The notes: generated from the sequence alone by a model not told the origin. Shown: positions 18,149-27,686, numbered from the stretch's first letter. The stretch: DNA of 64,000 nucleotides from Microbacterium sp. BR1 (GCF_002812725.1 NZ_NMUN01000002.1:310001-374000); one strand, 5' to 3'. Numbers and translations: made by a program.

Positions 18149-19880
18149 CTAGGTGCGCGGGTCAGAATCGGGTGGCGTGGCGCGCGGCGTTGACTCTGGC
18201 ATCGCGCGCTGACGGTCGCGAACGGGAACGGGCGGGCCGTTGCGGTGTGAGAGCGTGCGGGATCGCACGGCGAGGGGCTCGTGGCGACTGTCGGTGCGTG
18301 CTGTGACGCCCAGGGACCCCTGGGGAGGCCTATGCGGGCGCCAGCCCGGCGGCTGTAGCGACGCGGAGCTTGCGGAGGTTGTGGCAGATCGTGTGGAGTA
18401 GCCATTCGCCTTGGGCGCCGGCGAGTCCGCGTAGCCGGAGCTGTCCGGCGTTTTGCCGGGTCTTCATCTGCCCGAACGCGGGTTCAACGATGGCTTTGCG
18501 GCGCGCGTAGTCGGTGCGGCCCTGCTCGGTGCGCAGCGCGTGCGCCATCCGCTCCCGCCGGCTCGCGTCCTCTGGGGCCGGGTCCGGGGCGCCGGCGGTA
18601 GGGAAGCTCTCGCCGTGACGTTGCCGTCCCGTCGCGATCAACACCTGTGCGTCCAGATCGTCGGCGGCTTCGAGGTTGGCTTCCGAGCAGTAGCCCGCGT
18701 CAGCGAGGACGACCTCTGGGGAACGCTCGATTCCTGCCGCGTCGAGGTTCCGTAGGGTCTGCTCGGCCATCGGGACGAACTGCTGGATATCGGTGGCCTG
18801 CTGGGTGACCTCGGCGCTCAACACGATCTGGTGGCCCTCATCGACAACGGCCTGCGCGTTGAACGCGTAATCGAAGCCGCGGACCGTCTTCATCATCCGC
18901 GCCTCAGGATCGGTGAAATTGCGTTGCGCTTTCGGCTTCGGCGCCGCCGTGTCCACCGCAGTCGCGACGGCCGCGTCGGCCTGCTCAGGGGGCTGACCGG
19001 CGGCGTCGGCCTTCTTCCGCGCCACGGCTGCCGCCTTCTCGGCGGCGTCGGCCTCGATCGCGTCCTTCGCGGCACGTAGTTTTGCCAGGCGCCCCTCACG
19101 GCGGGCCAGCTCCGGGGCGACCTCGTCCCCGCGCCGGTCCTGGCCGAACTGCTGATCCTCGGCCTCATCGACCGCCTCCGCCTCGGCGAGCAGCGCAGCG
19201 ACCTCGGCTTGGAGCTGATCGATCTTCGGCACGATCCGGTCATAGCTCATCGCCTTATGCCGCGACGCGTTCGCAGCCAGCTTCGTGCCATCCAGCGCGA
19301 CCCGCCCCAACCGCACCAGCCCCGCCTCCGCGCAGACCCGCAGCACCTGCAGGAACAACCCCGGCAGGGCATCCAGGTGACGCCGACGAAACCGGGCCAG
19401 CGACCGGTAGTCGGGCGCCTGGTTGCCCGACAGCCACCGGAAGGCGATATCGCGCTTGCAGCGCCGCTCCAACTCACGAGACGAGGTCACGCCCGTCGCG
19501 TACGCGAACAGCAGCAGCTTCAACATCATCCGCGGGTCATACGGAGGCGCACCCGAGGCGGACGCGTACGACGCGTAGACCGGCGTCAGATCCAAGAGCT
19601 CTTCGACGACCTCGGAGATGAACCGGGCCTCATCATCCTCGTCCAGCCAGTCATCCAGACTCGGCGGGAGCAGGAAACACTGCCCCTGGTCATACCCACG
19701 GAACGTCTTGCCCGCACCCGCCGGTGCAGCCGATCCCGGCGCCCGCGCCTCACCCGGCTCGACCTCGAACAGACCCTCCAGGCTGGCAGTCACCGTCATG
19801 AATCGATTCTCCCAGCACCCCGCGCTATCCACCGGATTCACCCCGGCGCGTTAACGGAAGGATCTGACCCACGCACCTAG
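18149..19880 (-). mobile_element. IS1182-family-like insertion sequence, right copy
   Basis: Same length (1732 bp), orientation and ends as the copy at 3701-5432. The encoded proteins are identical over their whole length. The inner flank (TCAAATTGG) is the end of the Tn402 duplication and the outer flank is the 3' part of the DUF2971 gene. Identity of the two copies points to a recent event. Confidence 0.88.
18330..19799 (-). CDS. IS1182-family-like transposase, right copy
   Basis: Identical in sequence to the transposase at 3882-5351, including the ATG preceded by GGGAG and the alternative upstream GTG (here at 19841). Either copy could supply transposase for the IS or for the whole composite unit. 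No substitution between the two proteins was seen. Confidence 0.9.
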   Translation of the reverse strand: MTVTASLEGLFEVEPGEARAPGSAAPAGAGKTFRGYDQGQCFLLPPSLDDWLDEDDEARFISEVVEELLDLTPVYASYASASGAPPYDPRMMLKLLLFAYATGVTSSRELERRCKRDIAFRWLSGNQAPDYRSLARFRRRHLDALPGLFLQVLRVCAEAGLVRLGRVALDGTKLAANASRHKAMSYDRIVPKIDQLQAEVAALLAEAEAVDEAEDQQFGQDRRGDEVAPELARREGRLAKLRAAKDAIEADAAEKAAAVARKKADAAGQPPEQADAAVATAVDTAAPKPKAQRNFTDPEARMMKTVRGFDYAFNAQAVVDEGHQIVLSAEVTQQATDIQQFVPMAEQTLRNLDAAGIERSPEVVLADAGYCSEANLEAADDLDAQVLIATGRQRHGESFPTAGAPDPAPEDASRRERMAHALRTEQGRTDYARRKAIVEPAFGQMKTRQNAGQLRLRGLAGAQGEWLLHTICHNLRKLRVATAAGLAPA

Positions 19881-19939
19881 AAGTGAACGGCTACCCGGAT
19901 GTCGACGTTTCTCGAAGCACTATCCCGTTCCGATCCTAA
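19877..19939 (+). pseudogene. DUF2971 protein, 3' end
   Basis: From CTAG the frame reads LEVNGYPDVDVSRSTIPFRS and stops at 19937. It is in phase with codon 284 of the gene at 2849 and supplies the family-like C-terminus. It proves where the composite transposon landed. Confidence 0.85.
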
Positions 19940-20206
19940 GCTCGTGGTGACAACGCAGGCATGGGACGCTGTCCGCTCCGAGGCGGCTTGACGATTCCGA
20001 GGTCGCTGCTCGTCGCTGCGGGTCGCGAGAGGTACACCGAGAGACTCGCGCATGACGTCGTCGGCTCGCTGCGCGGCGTCTCGCTTCCGAGCAGTCCAGC
20101 TTTCGGCGATGGGTTCACCTGAGACCCTCACCGGTTGAAACCTCGACGTGTCCGTACGCCCAGCTAGGGTCAGAGGCGTTGATCTTCGAGGCGTGAGGGG
20201 GGCGCG

Positions 20207-22184
20207 ATGCAGCTGTCATCGTTTCAGGTGTACAAGTACAAGAATGTGCTGGACTCGAGTGAGGTGTCCGCCGAGGAGGACATCACGACCCTCGTGGGAA
20301 TGAACGAGTCCGGTAAGTCCACGATGCTGGACGCGCTTTACCGGCTCAATCCCGTCTACGGCGACGGCTTCGTAGAGCTTGAGGACTACCCGCGCTGGAG
20401 GCGGAGTCGCGACAGCCGCAGCGAGGACCTCCTGCAGGTCTCGCCGATCCAGGCGACCTTCCGCCTCGACAAGGCCGATCTCGACACGCTGACGGCGACC
20501 CTTGGCGACGGGCGTCGTGGCTGCCGACAGTGCGCTGGTCGGTCGCCGCTACAGCGGTGAGACGTGGGCACAGGTCGAGCTCGACGAGGCACGGTTCCTC
20601 CAGAACGTTCTCGAAGGGCACCCTGACGCACAGGCTTTCGCTGAGCAATACAACACCGTCGCCGCACTACGCGCTGCGCTTCAGGCGGTGGCTCAGGAGG
20701 AGGCCGATGGCGTTGCCCGTGCCGCTGCCGAAGCCGCGGATGCAGCAGCGGGGGTCGAGGACGCGGGCGAGACTGTCAGATCGTCGGCTCCCACTTCTGC
20801 GCCTGGCACGTCCACCCAGGAGGTGCTCGCACGCATCTCTGCGGTCGTCGGTACCGGCGATCTCGGGGCCGTCGCAAACTCGATCATCCTGGCTCGCATG
20901 CCCAAGTTCTTCCTCTTCTCGGACTACCAGAGTCTAGAGGGACGGGTTGATGTGGCGACGCTCAGGGAGGATGCGGACGAGCAGCCTGGTGCATCTCCCC
21001 GGCAGACCGCTCGTGCTCTCCTGAAGCTCGCGAATACCGACGTCAACGCGATGGCAAATTCAAACTTCGAGTCGAGCACGGCGGAACTCGAGTCGGTCTC
21101 CAACGACCTGTCCAGGGAGATGAAGGCGTACTGGAGCACCAACCCCGAGCTCCGCATCAAGATCATGACGGAGCCCGAGACGGTCGCGGACGCTCGCGGA
21201 GAGCGCAGCGTCATCCGCTATCTCAACTTTCGCGTCGAGGACCGCAAGCACGACTTCACCAACAACTTCTCCCGCCGGTCGTCGGGCTATAGGTGGTTCT
21301 TCTCGTTCCTCGCGGCATTCAGCGAGTTCGAGAGCCGCGGCGAGGACGTCGTCATCCTGCTCGACGAACCCGGCCTCACGCTCCACGCCAAGGCCCAGAG
21401 GGACTTCCTGCGATTCATCAACGAGCGCCTCGCGCCGGCCGGGCAGGTCATCTACACGACACACTCGCCGTTCATGGTCGACCAGATCGAGCGCGTCCGT
21501 GTGGTCGAGGATCGCGGCGAGGACATCGGGTCGGTCACCTCCTCCGACGCGTTGGAGGTGGGCGAGGACAGCGCGTTCCCGCTGCAGGCCGCGCTGGGCT
21601 ACGACCTTAGTCAGAACCTCTTCATCGGCGAGCGGAACCTGCTCGTCGAGGGCCCGTCGGACCTTGCCTATCTCGACCTGATCAGTCGTGCCCTCCGCAA
21701 GGTCGGAAGGGTGGGGCTCGACGAACGCTGGCGCATCCTTCCCGCTGGCGGTTCCTCGAACGTACCCACCTTCGTGTCACTCCTCGGCCGGAAGGTCTCG
21801 GTCACCGTCCTGCTCGACTCGGGTGTCGAGGGCGCGGGCAAGGTCGAAGCAGCGATGAACGCGAACAAGATCGACAGCGATCGGGTGATTCTCGTCAGCT
21901 CGGTGCTTCAGCAGAATCACGCCGATATCGAGGACCTGTTCTCGGTGGACGATTACCTCGCGCTCTACAACGAGGCGCTGGGCAGGAGCGTCACGGCTGA
22001 GAGGCTGTCGGAGCACCACGATCGCATCCTGAAGCGGCTGGAGTCCGCGGGAGAGCCCAAGTTCGACCACTGGCGGCCCGCCGAGATGCTGCTGCGCGAC
22101 CCCGCCCGCGTGGACGCGTTGTCCGCAACGACGCTCGACAACTTCGAGGCCCTCGCCAAGAAGATCAACGCGACCCACCCCTGA
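20207..22184 (+). pseudogene. OLD-family ATPase/nuclease, single frameshift
   Basis: Overcoming-lysogenization-defect family: ABC-type ATPase joined to a TOPRIM nuclease, often anti-phage. Walker A is GMNESGKST (residues 31-39), Walker B is VVILLDEPGLTLHAKAQRDF (near 21350), and the TOPRIM motifs are LLVEGPSDLAYLD (21640) and VTVLLDSG (21800). The frame breaks at the GGG of 20510-20512. Dropping one G joins codons 1-101 to the downstream frame and gives about 658 residues. As read, the first part ends at 20558 and the rest could start only at a TTG (20502). No GajB-type helicase adjoins it, so this is not a standard Gabija pair. Confidence 0.85.
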
Positions 22185-22229
22185 CGACTCCTCCACCCCA
22201 CCCCGGTCGCGAGTGGCGACATGAGGACG

Positions 22230-22679
22230 TCACACGCACATGCACGATCCGTCGGCGGTGTACTCGGTGAAGCAGACTGGGCAAGTTCGCGCTTGCTGCT
22301 CCGCGAGTCGGCGCTCTGCGGACAAGGTCGCGGGCTTCTCGCCGCCGACAAGGCGCTCGTAAGAGAGTCTGCAACGTTCGGTTACCCGATCAGAGTCGCG
22401 CTCGTAGTCACGAAGGAGTCTCGTCTGTCGGGAACTCAAGCCCAGTGGTTTCTCATTCGGCGTCCGGAACTGCTCGAGGTTGGACGCCATACTGTCGATT
22501 TTCCAGTCGACACCGTCGACCGTGCGGCCCAAGGCTTCGGCTAGAAGAGCCTGAAGATCCTGGTCACGACGACTCCCGATGAGGAGGATGTGGAGCGCAG
22601 CCTCTTCGCCCTCGAGCGTCCAGTCCTCGCCGAAATTGCTCGCGCCAGTCTGAAACTTCATGTCGTCGTCTGTGGGCAT
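22230..22679 (-). CDS. Hypothetical protein with C-terminal zinc-binding cysteines
   Basis: 149 residues of unknown family. The body is acidic and probably helical. The last residues, CPVCFTEYTADGSCMCV, hold four cysteines in a CxxC...CxC arrangement suited to zinc. It is convergent with the OLD gene and 45 bases from its end, and could belong to the same defence locus. A second ATG lies six codons downstream. Reality of the gene is supported by its length, protein-like composition and cysteine cluster only. Confidence 0.45.
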   Translation of the reverse strand: MPTDDDMKFQTGASNFGEDWTLEGEEAALHILLIGSRRDQDLQALLAEALGRTVDGVDWKIDSMASNLEQFRTPNEKPLGLSSRQTRLLRDYERDSDRVTERCRLSYERLVGGEKPATLSAERRLAEQQARTCPVCFTEYTADGSCMCV

Positions 22680-22991
22680 GAAGCCATTCTTCCCGCTTCG
22701 CTCCTCGGGTGGGTGATCGAGAGCGGGTCCTGCCTCGAGCGATACGCCGGGCCATGCTGGGGAATCGACGAGGCCGCAGGCTGAGGAGTGGACCGATTCT
22801 CGTAAGATCCGCCCGCGAAGGTGGCCGATGAAGGTCGCTCATGCGAACACGTCGAGACGCCTTGGGACGATCGACGGAACGCGATCGCCGACGATACGAG
22901 CCGCGACGCAAGAGCGACAAGAGTGACGAAACGACAATGCACGTAGGCACCATTCCTGGTGGTGACACAACTACGCATGTATCCTGCTGTC
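22680..22991. other. Non-coding gap upstream of the relaxase gene (oriT candidate region)
   Basis: About 310 bases with no credible gene. CACCATTCCTGGTG, a 4-bp-stem hairpin, lies about 30 bases upstream of the relaxase start. MobF-type relaxases usually nick close to their own gene, so an oriT may be here. No canonical nic sequence was recognised. Confidence 0.35.
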
Positions 22992-25748
22992 ATGCGAGGC
23001 GGATTGCGGAGTTGGAAGCGCGGGGCTGAATCCCGCGGCATCCGCAATGCGATCTCGTACGCGTTCGACGGCACATGTGATGCGCACCGTGCTCCGACAG
23101 GAGTTGAATCTGCACGGCACTACGGTGCGACCGACGAGGCCACCGTCACACGATTCGTGGCGGTAGCGGGGGAGCTGGCTCGCGACGAGCTGGATGCGTC
23201 CGCGCTGCGGCGGTGGATCCAAGGGGAGGACCCCAAGACGGGTGAACCACGCGGACTCATGCACCGATCAGATAACACTGACCTGCTCCTAGACGGGACG
23301 ATCAACTTCCCGAAGTCCTACAGCGTCGCAGCGCTCCTTGACCCGGAGCTCGCCCACGAGTTCGAGTTGCTGCAGGACCGGATGCGCGACCGCACCATCC
23401 TGCTCTGGCAGCGCGAGTTGAACGCGCGTCGTGGCCGGGGCGGACGCATCCGTGAAGACATCGCTCGGCTCGAAGTCGTCGAGTTGCAGCATCGGCGGTC
23501 GCGGGCGCTCGACCCGCACATCCATCGACACCTGTGGCTGAACATGAAGGTGCAGGGGACCGACGGCAAATGGTCGAGCCTCGACTCACGGGTTGCGCTC
23601 AAGCTCCACAACGTGGTCAACGCGGAGGGTGAGTTGGCGGCTCGCAGCGACCCACGATGGGTAGCCGCACTCGCCGCCCACGGCTACACGCTCGACGCGA
23701 ATGGCGAGATCGCGCAGCTTGTCCATGTCGTGCGCCCGCTCTCGCGACGCTCGAACCAGATCGAGGCCAACCGTGTTCGGCTGATTGCGGAGTGGCGCGA
23801 GGAGCACCTTGGGCGGCAACCTGGCGTCGACGATCTTCACCACATCGACGAGCTGGCTTGGGCGCAGCGACGCCCGGGAAAACCTGCACATCTTGATGAA
23901 GCCGAGTGGGAAGAACGGGTGCGCAGTGAACTCGCCAATATCGATCCCATCCTTCTTTGGCGGCGGAATCCTGCCCGGCTCGACCCCACGTCGATCGCCG
24001 ACCTCGATCGCGATTTGCTCGCGCGGATGGCGCTCGTCGAGGCCGACGCTCGTTCGGTCTCGAGCAGTGGGCGGTTCTCGTCATGGGATCTGCGTGCCAG
24101 CGCCATCCGGGCCATCTCCCGAACCGGGGTCGTCGCCGAGAGAGACACGCTCGACGAACTGGTCGACGACGTCGCGTCTCGGGCGACCGAGCACACGATC
24201 GACCTGGTGCCCGACGATCCGGCCAAGCCTGCGCACATCAAGGCGCTCATGGCCCAAGCGACGGTGCTGCTCAAGCTGCGCGTCGCGAATAGGTTTGCAG
24301 CACTCGCCACACCCGGGCAGCTGCCCGACGAACGACAGATGCGTACCGTCGCACGGCGTTTTGTGGGGGAGAGCGCGGAGCTCGTTGGTGCGCAGATCGC
24401 TGCGGCCTCCGCCATCGCCGGGACCGGGCGCCTCGTGTCGGTGACCGGTCCTGCCGGGTCGGGCAAGACGACGCTGTTGCGCGTCGCACTCCACGCCCTG
24501 CGACTGCAGCGGCGACGCATGATCGTGGTCGCGCCGACCAAGAAGGCGGCTGCCGTGGCCGAGCGCGAGATCGGGGCCACGGCATCCAGCCTGCACGCGT
24601 TGCTCGCCGACCACGGTTGGCGCTGGGGAATCGACGAAGCGGGAGCGGCTGTGTGGACCCGCCTGCAGATCGGTCGGACGGATGCGGCGACCGGCCGCAC
24701 GTACCGCGGCCCGCGTGACTTCCGACTCAGCCGAGGCGATCGCATCGTGGTGGACGAGGCCGGGATGGTGGACCTCCACACCGCGGACGCGCTCGCGATC
24801 GTCGCGGGGGAGACCGGCGCCGGCATTGCCATGATCGGCGACCCGCGCCAGGCTGCGCCCGTTGGCCACGCGGGCGCGATGGCCGCGATGACCCAAGTAG
24901 CCGACAACGTCGTCGAGCTGAGTGAAATTCATCGCTTCACCGACCGCGCCTATGGGGATCTCACGCTGAGGTTGCGCGAGGTCACGACGGCAGAAGATGC
25001 GGCCGAAGTCGCCGCGGCCCTCGGTGACGGAGGGCACGTCGCGCGGGTCGCAAGCACGGATGCGGCGCACGATCTTATGGTGGACGCCTGGTTCGACTGG
25101 GCTGACCGCGGCAAGCGCGTCGCGCTCGTGACGGCCACCAACGACGATGCCGCCGCAATCAGCGAAGCAATCCAGCGGCGTCGCGTCGAGACCGGCGCAC
25201 TCCGCGCGGATGCCGTCGCTCACGGTCGTGACGGTCAGCAGCTGCTCGTCGGCGATGTCGTGCAGACTCGGCGGAATGACCGGAGCACCGGAGTGCAGAA
25301 TCGGGCGACCTGGGTAATCACCGCGATCCGGCCGGAGCGCATCGAACTCCGGAATCTTGCCGACACCACCGAGCGCCGACACGTCTCGGCCGAGTACGCA
25401 TCCGACCAGGTGCAGCTCGCTTACGCGTCGACGGTGCACGGGATTCAAGGCGACACCTCGGATGCGTCTGTCGTGGGCCCGGGCGTCGATGCGGCGGGAC
25501 TCTACGTCGGGCTGACCCGCGGGCGAGCCTGGAATCAGGCCGTAGTTGTCGCGGGCTCTCAGGATGCGGCGCTGGGCGAACTCGCCGAAGCGATGCGCCG
25601 CGGCAGCCCAGAGTCGACCCTTGAGGACTCGCGACATGCCGCACGGCTGGATTTGTCGCGTGCGGCGAGGGACGCAACTCGGTCGCCTGTCGGTGAGGCC
25701 CCGTCGTGGTTGCGAGAGGCGCCGCACGGCGCGGGTCTGAGTCGGTGA
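22992..25748 (+). CDS. MobF-type relaxase/helicase (TrwC/TraI-like)
   Basis: 918 residues if it starts at the ATG of MRGGLRSWKRG; GTG at 22959 and ATG at 22977 are alternatives. The N-terminal relaxase domain has the three-histidine metal motif DPHIHRHLWLN (about residue 180). The C-terminal RecD-like helicase shows Walker A VTGPAGSGKTTLL, Walker B RIVVDEAGMVDL, GDPRQAAPVGHAG and a UvrD-like QLAYASTVHGIQGDT segment. Such enzymes nick oriT and lead the strand out during conjugation. No type IV secretion or coupling protein is in the window, so the element is probably mobilizable rather than self-transmissible. Confidence 0.88.
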   Translation: MRGGLRSWKRGAESRGIRNAISYAFDGTCDAHRAPTGVESARHYGATDEATVTRFVAVAGELARDELDASALRRWIQGEDPKTGEPRGLMHRSDNTDLLLDGTINFPKSYSVAALLDPELAHEFELLQDRMRDRTILLWQRELNARRGRGGRIREDIARLEVVELQHRRSRALDPHIHRHLWLNMKVQGTDGKWSSLDSRVALKLHNVVNAEGELAARSDPRWVAALAAHGYTLDANGEIAQLVHVVRPLSRRSNQIEANRVRLIAEWREEHLGRQPGVDDLHHIDELAWAQRRPGKPAHLDEAEWEERVRSELANIDPILLWRRNPARLDPTSIADLDRDLLARMALVEADARSVSSSGRFSSWDLRASAIRAISRTGVVAERDTLDELVDDVASRATEHTIDLVPDDPAKPAHIKALMAQATVLLKLRVANRFAALATPGQLPDERQMRTVARRFVGESAELVGAQIAAASAIAGTGRLVSVTGPAGSGKTTLLRVALHALRLQRRRMIVVAPTKKAAAVAEREIGATASSLHALLADHGWRWGIDEAGAAVWTRLQIGRTDAATGRTYRGPRDFRLSRGDRIVVDEAGMVDLHTADALAIVAGETGAGIAMIGDPRQAAPVGHAGAMAAMTQVADNVVELSEIHRFTDRAYGDLTLRLREVTTAEDAAEVAAALGDGGHVARVASTDAAHDLMVDAWFDWADRGKRVALVTATNDDAAAISEAIQRRRVETGALRADAVAHGRDGQQLLVGDVVQTRRNDRSTGVQNRATWVITAIRPERIELRNLADTTERRHVSAEYASDQVQLAYASTVHGIQGDTSDASVVGPGVDAAGLYVGLTRGRAWNQAVVVAGSQDAALGELAEAMRRGSPESTLEDSRHAARLDLSRAARDATRSPVGEAPSWLREAPHGAGLSR

Positions 25749-25758
25749 TGGCGCCGCG

Positions 25759-25818
25759 TTGACTGATGTTCCATATATTGCTATGTTCCACTTTATGCGG
25801 AACGTATACTTTTCTGGA
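25759..25818 (+). promoter_or_regulatory. Promoter with repeated TGTTCC/GGAACG operator elements
   Basis: TTGACT (25759) and TATGTT (25782) are 17 bases apart. TGTTCCA occurs at about 25768 and 25784, and GGAACG at about 25799 and 25817, forming inverted pairs over the start of the downstream gene. Probable autoregulation by its winged-helix product. Confidence 0.55.
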
Positions 25819-26853
25819 ACGGACTCGCTCGTAGATGGGTTCAGCTCCGCGCTGGAATCGGTTGGAGCGCGTTCGGTGATCGTCGAGCGCCAAACCGGCA
25901 GCAGTGGGGTCGACGCGGAAGTGCGCGCGCAGTTCGGATCAGTTCCGCTCGTGCTGGACGCCGACGTAAAGCTGACCCCGCCACGAACCCGTTCCGAGGT
26001 CGGAGCGCTGCCGAGCGTTCGACCCGGGAGCGTGCCGGTGATCGTCGCGCCCTTCCTTTCGCCCGCGGTGCGTGACGAACTCATCCGAGCCGGGTGGTCG
26101 TACTGGGATGCGACCGGAAATATGCGCATCTCGAGCGACGACCCGGCTGTCTGGATCGATCGGGTCGGCGCATCGCGGGACCCGGAACCTCGCGACGACG
26201 GGCCGCAGCGACTTCGATCACTGAAGGCCAAAGCGGTGTCGCAAGTCATCGTTCAACTTCTAAGCGCCGGGCGAACGGCATCGGTGCGGGAGCTCTCCCG
26301 TGAGACCGGCACCGGTCTGGGTACTGCTAGTCGCGTGGTCGATCTGCTTCGCGAAGAGGGCCTGTTTAAGAACACCACCGGGGGTCCCATCGTCGTTGCT
26401 GATCGACTGGCTCTTGCACAACGTTGGGCCCGCGACTACGGATTCGCCAACACGTTCAAGCCGACCCGATACTTCTCGCTCCTGGGCGAAGAAGTGGCGC
26501 TTGACCGACTGCAGCGATCTGGACTTACGTACGCGCTGACGGGTGTTCGTGGTGCCGCGATCGAGTTCGAGTCTCGCGAGCTGGTCGCGCCGCTGCCCGC
26601 TTCGGGTATCTGGCTCTATACCGACGACATCCCGAGCGTCGAGCGTGCGATGGACCTGGCTCCGGACCGAGGCGGCAACATTCTTGTCGCTCGGACTGAT
26701 TTTCTGGCTCCATTTAAGGAAGGGACGCAGGGTACCGAGCCGCGGCTAGCGGTCCCATGGCGAATCGTCGGCGACCTGTTGGGAGCGGGCGGGCGCCTGG
26801 CTTCAGTCGGTGAAGAGCTTGCGGCAATCCACTCCCCGGGAATGGCCGGCTGA
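25795..26853 (+). CDS. Winged-helix regulator/antitoxin-like protein (AbiEi-like partner)
   Basis: About 352 residues from the ATG at 25795. That would be nearly leaderless if the promoter call is right; ATG 25783 is an alternative. A winged helix is visible mid-protein: VIVQLLSAGRTASVRELSRE, then TGLGTASRVVDLLREEGLF. The N-terminal part has VLDADVKLTPPRT, and the C-terminal domain contains YALTGVRGAAIEF. The stop overlaps the next start (ATGA). The pair resembles type IV toxin-antitoxin organisation, a DNA-binding antitoxin before a nucleotidyltransferase. Family placement is inference. Confidence 0.6.
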   Translation: MRNVYFSGTDSLVDGFSSALESVGARSVIVERQTGSSGVDAEVRAQFGSVPLVLDADVKLTPPRTRSEVGALPSVRPGSVPVIVAPFLSPAVRDELIRAGWSYWDATGNMRISSDDPAVWIDRVGASRDPEPRDDGPQRLRSLKAKAVSQVIVQLLSAGRTASVRELSRETGTGLGTASRVVDLLREEGLFKNTTGGPIVVADRLALAQRWARDYGFANTFKPTRYFSLLGEEVALDRLQRSGLTYALTGVRGAAIEFESRELVAPLPASGIWLYTDDIPSVERAMDLAPDRGGNILVARTDFLAPFKEGTQGTEPRLAVPWRIVGDLLGAGGRLASVGEELAAIHSPGMAG

Positions 26854-27686
26854 TGCCCGCAGAGAACGTCAGTCCCGAGTACGTCGCCGCGCGACGAGTC
26901 CTGCTGGACGCGCTCGAAGCATTGGGCCCGCACCTCGACGCAATCGTGCTCGTCGGTGCACAAGCGGTCTACGTCCATGCCCCGCTTGGTGACCCTCGAC
27001 CGATCTACACAACCGACGCCGATTTGGCGCTCGATCCCGAGCTACTCGCCACGCATCCCGACATTGCGCGGTCGCTTGCCGACGCTGGCTTCGCTCCGAA
27101 CGCGACGGGCAATCCCGGAAGTTGGGTGTCCGTCGACGGCATCGTCGTAGACCTGATGGTGCCGCTCGGCGCGATGCCGCCGAGTTCGCGCCGCACCGCG
27201 CCGCTCGAGGGGCACGGTTCCCTGACCGCCCGTCGCACCCGCGGGCTTGAGCTCGCACTCTTCGACAGCGCCCCCGTCACGCTCACGGCGCTGGAGCCTC
27301 AGGACTCCCGGGCAATAGCGGTTCGCGTGGCTGGGCCGGCCGCTCTCGTGATCGCCAAAGCGATCAAGATTCAGGAACGAGTCGAGGGTGCTCGCGAGGA
27401 TCGTGTGACATCGAAGGATGCCGGTGACCTGCTGCGATTGCTTCGAAACGTCCCCGCGGAATCGATCGGCGCATCTTTGCGTGATCTGGAGGCGACGAAT
27501 CCGGTCGTGCAGCCCGTCGTGTCGGCGGCGGTCGACTGGCTGGACGATCAGCTGACTGGTCGTTCACCTCTCATCGACCTCGCTGTAGCCGACAGGACAG
27601 GCATCGAGGCGCCCGCCCAGGTCAGCGCGGCCGTGCGGCAACTCTTGCGTCGGATGCTCGACGCCTACCGCGACGCTGACGGATGA
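26853..27686 (+). CDS. AbiEii-like nucleotidyltransferase (toxin candidate)
   Basis: 277 residues. The N-terminal part shows a nucleotidyltransferase-like pattern: AIVLVGAQAVYVHAPLG followed by YTTDADLALD, where the DxD would bind metal. A helical C-terminal half (LVIAKAIKIQERVEGAREDR, then SKDAGDLLRLLRNV) is like AbiEii/DUF1814 proteins, in which such toxins modify tRNA or other RNAs. It is translationally coupled to the gene before it by a 1-base overlap. The match is by pattern only. It could be an anti-phage module. Confidence 0.6.
   Translation: MPAENVSPEYVAARRVLLDALEALGPHLDAIVLVGAQAVYVHAPLGDPRPIYTTDADLALDPELLATHPDIARSLADAGFAPNATGNPGSWVSVDGIVVDLMVPLGAMPPSSRRTAPLEGHGSLTARRTRGLELALFDSAPVTLTALEPQDSRAIAVRVAGPAALVIAKAIKIQERVEGAREDRVTSKDAGDLLRLLRNVPAESIGASLRDLEATNPVVQPVVSAAVDWLDDQLTGRSPLIDLAVADRTGIEAPAQVSAAVRQLLRRMLDAYRDADG

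Larger units (their letters stand above)
3701..19880. mobile_element. Composite transposon: two IS1182-like copies around a plasmid/integron segment
   Basis: A 16.18-kb unit bounded by two IS copies of equal length (1732 bp) in the same orientation. The outer and inner ends of both copies carry CTAG. The chromosomal flanks at 3700 and 19881 rejoin at one CTAG to restore the DUF2971 reading frame, so the block entered as a unit with a 4-bp duplication. The interior is unlike the surroundings: it has proteobacterial plasmid genes and a class 1 integron. Direct orientation of the ISs means recombination between them could delete the interior. The boundary reconstruction is direct; the composite-transposition mechanism is inference. 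Confidence 0.85.

Noticed and set aside
20207..22679. Gabija-type (GajA-GajB) defence pair
   Set aside because: The ATPase/TOPRIM protein resembles GajA, but no UvrD-like GajB gene is adjacent. PcrA at 49.7 kb is housekeeping.
24081..26249. 722-codon minus-strand open frame across the relaxase gene
   Set aside because: It is the GC-rich antisense shadow of a well-supported relaxase/helicase and lacks protein-like motifs.
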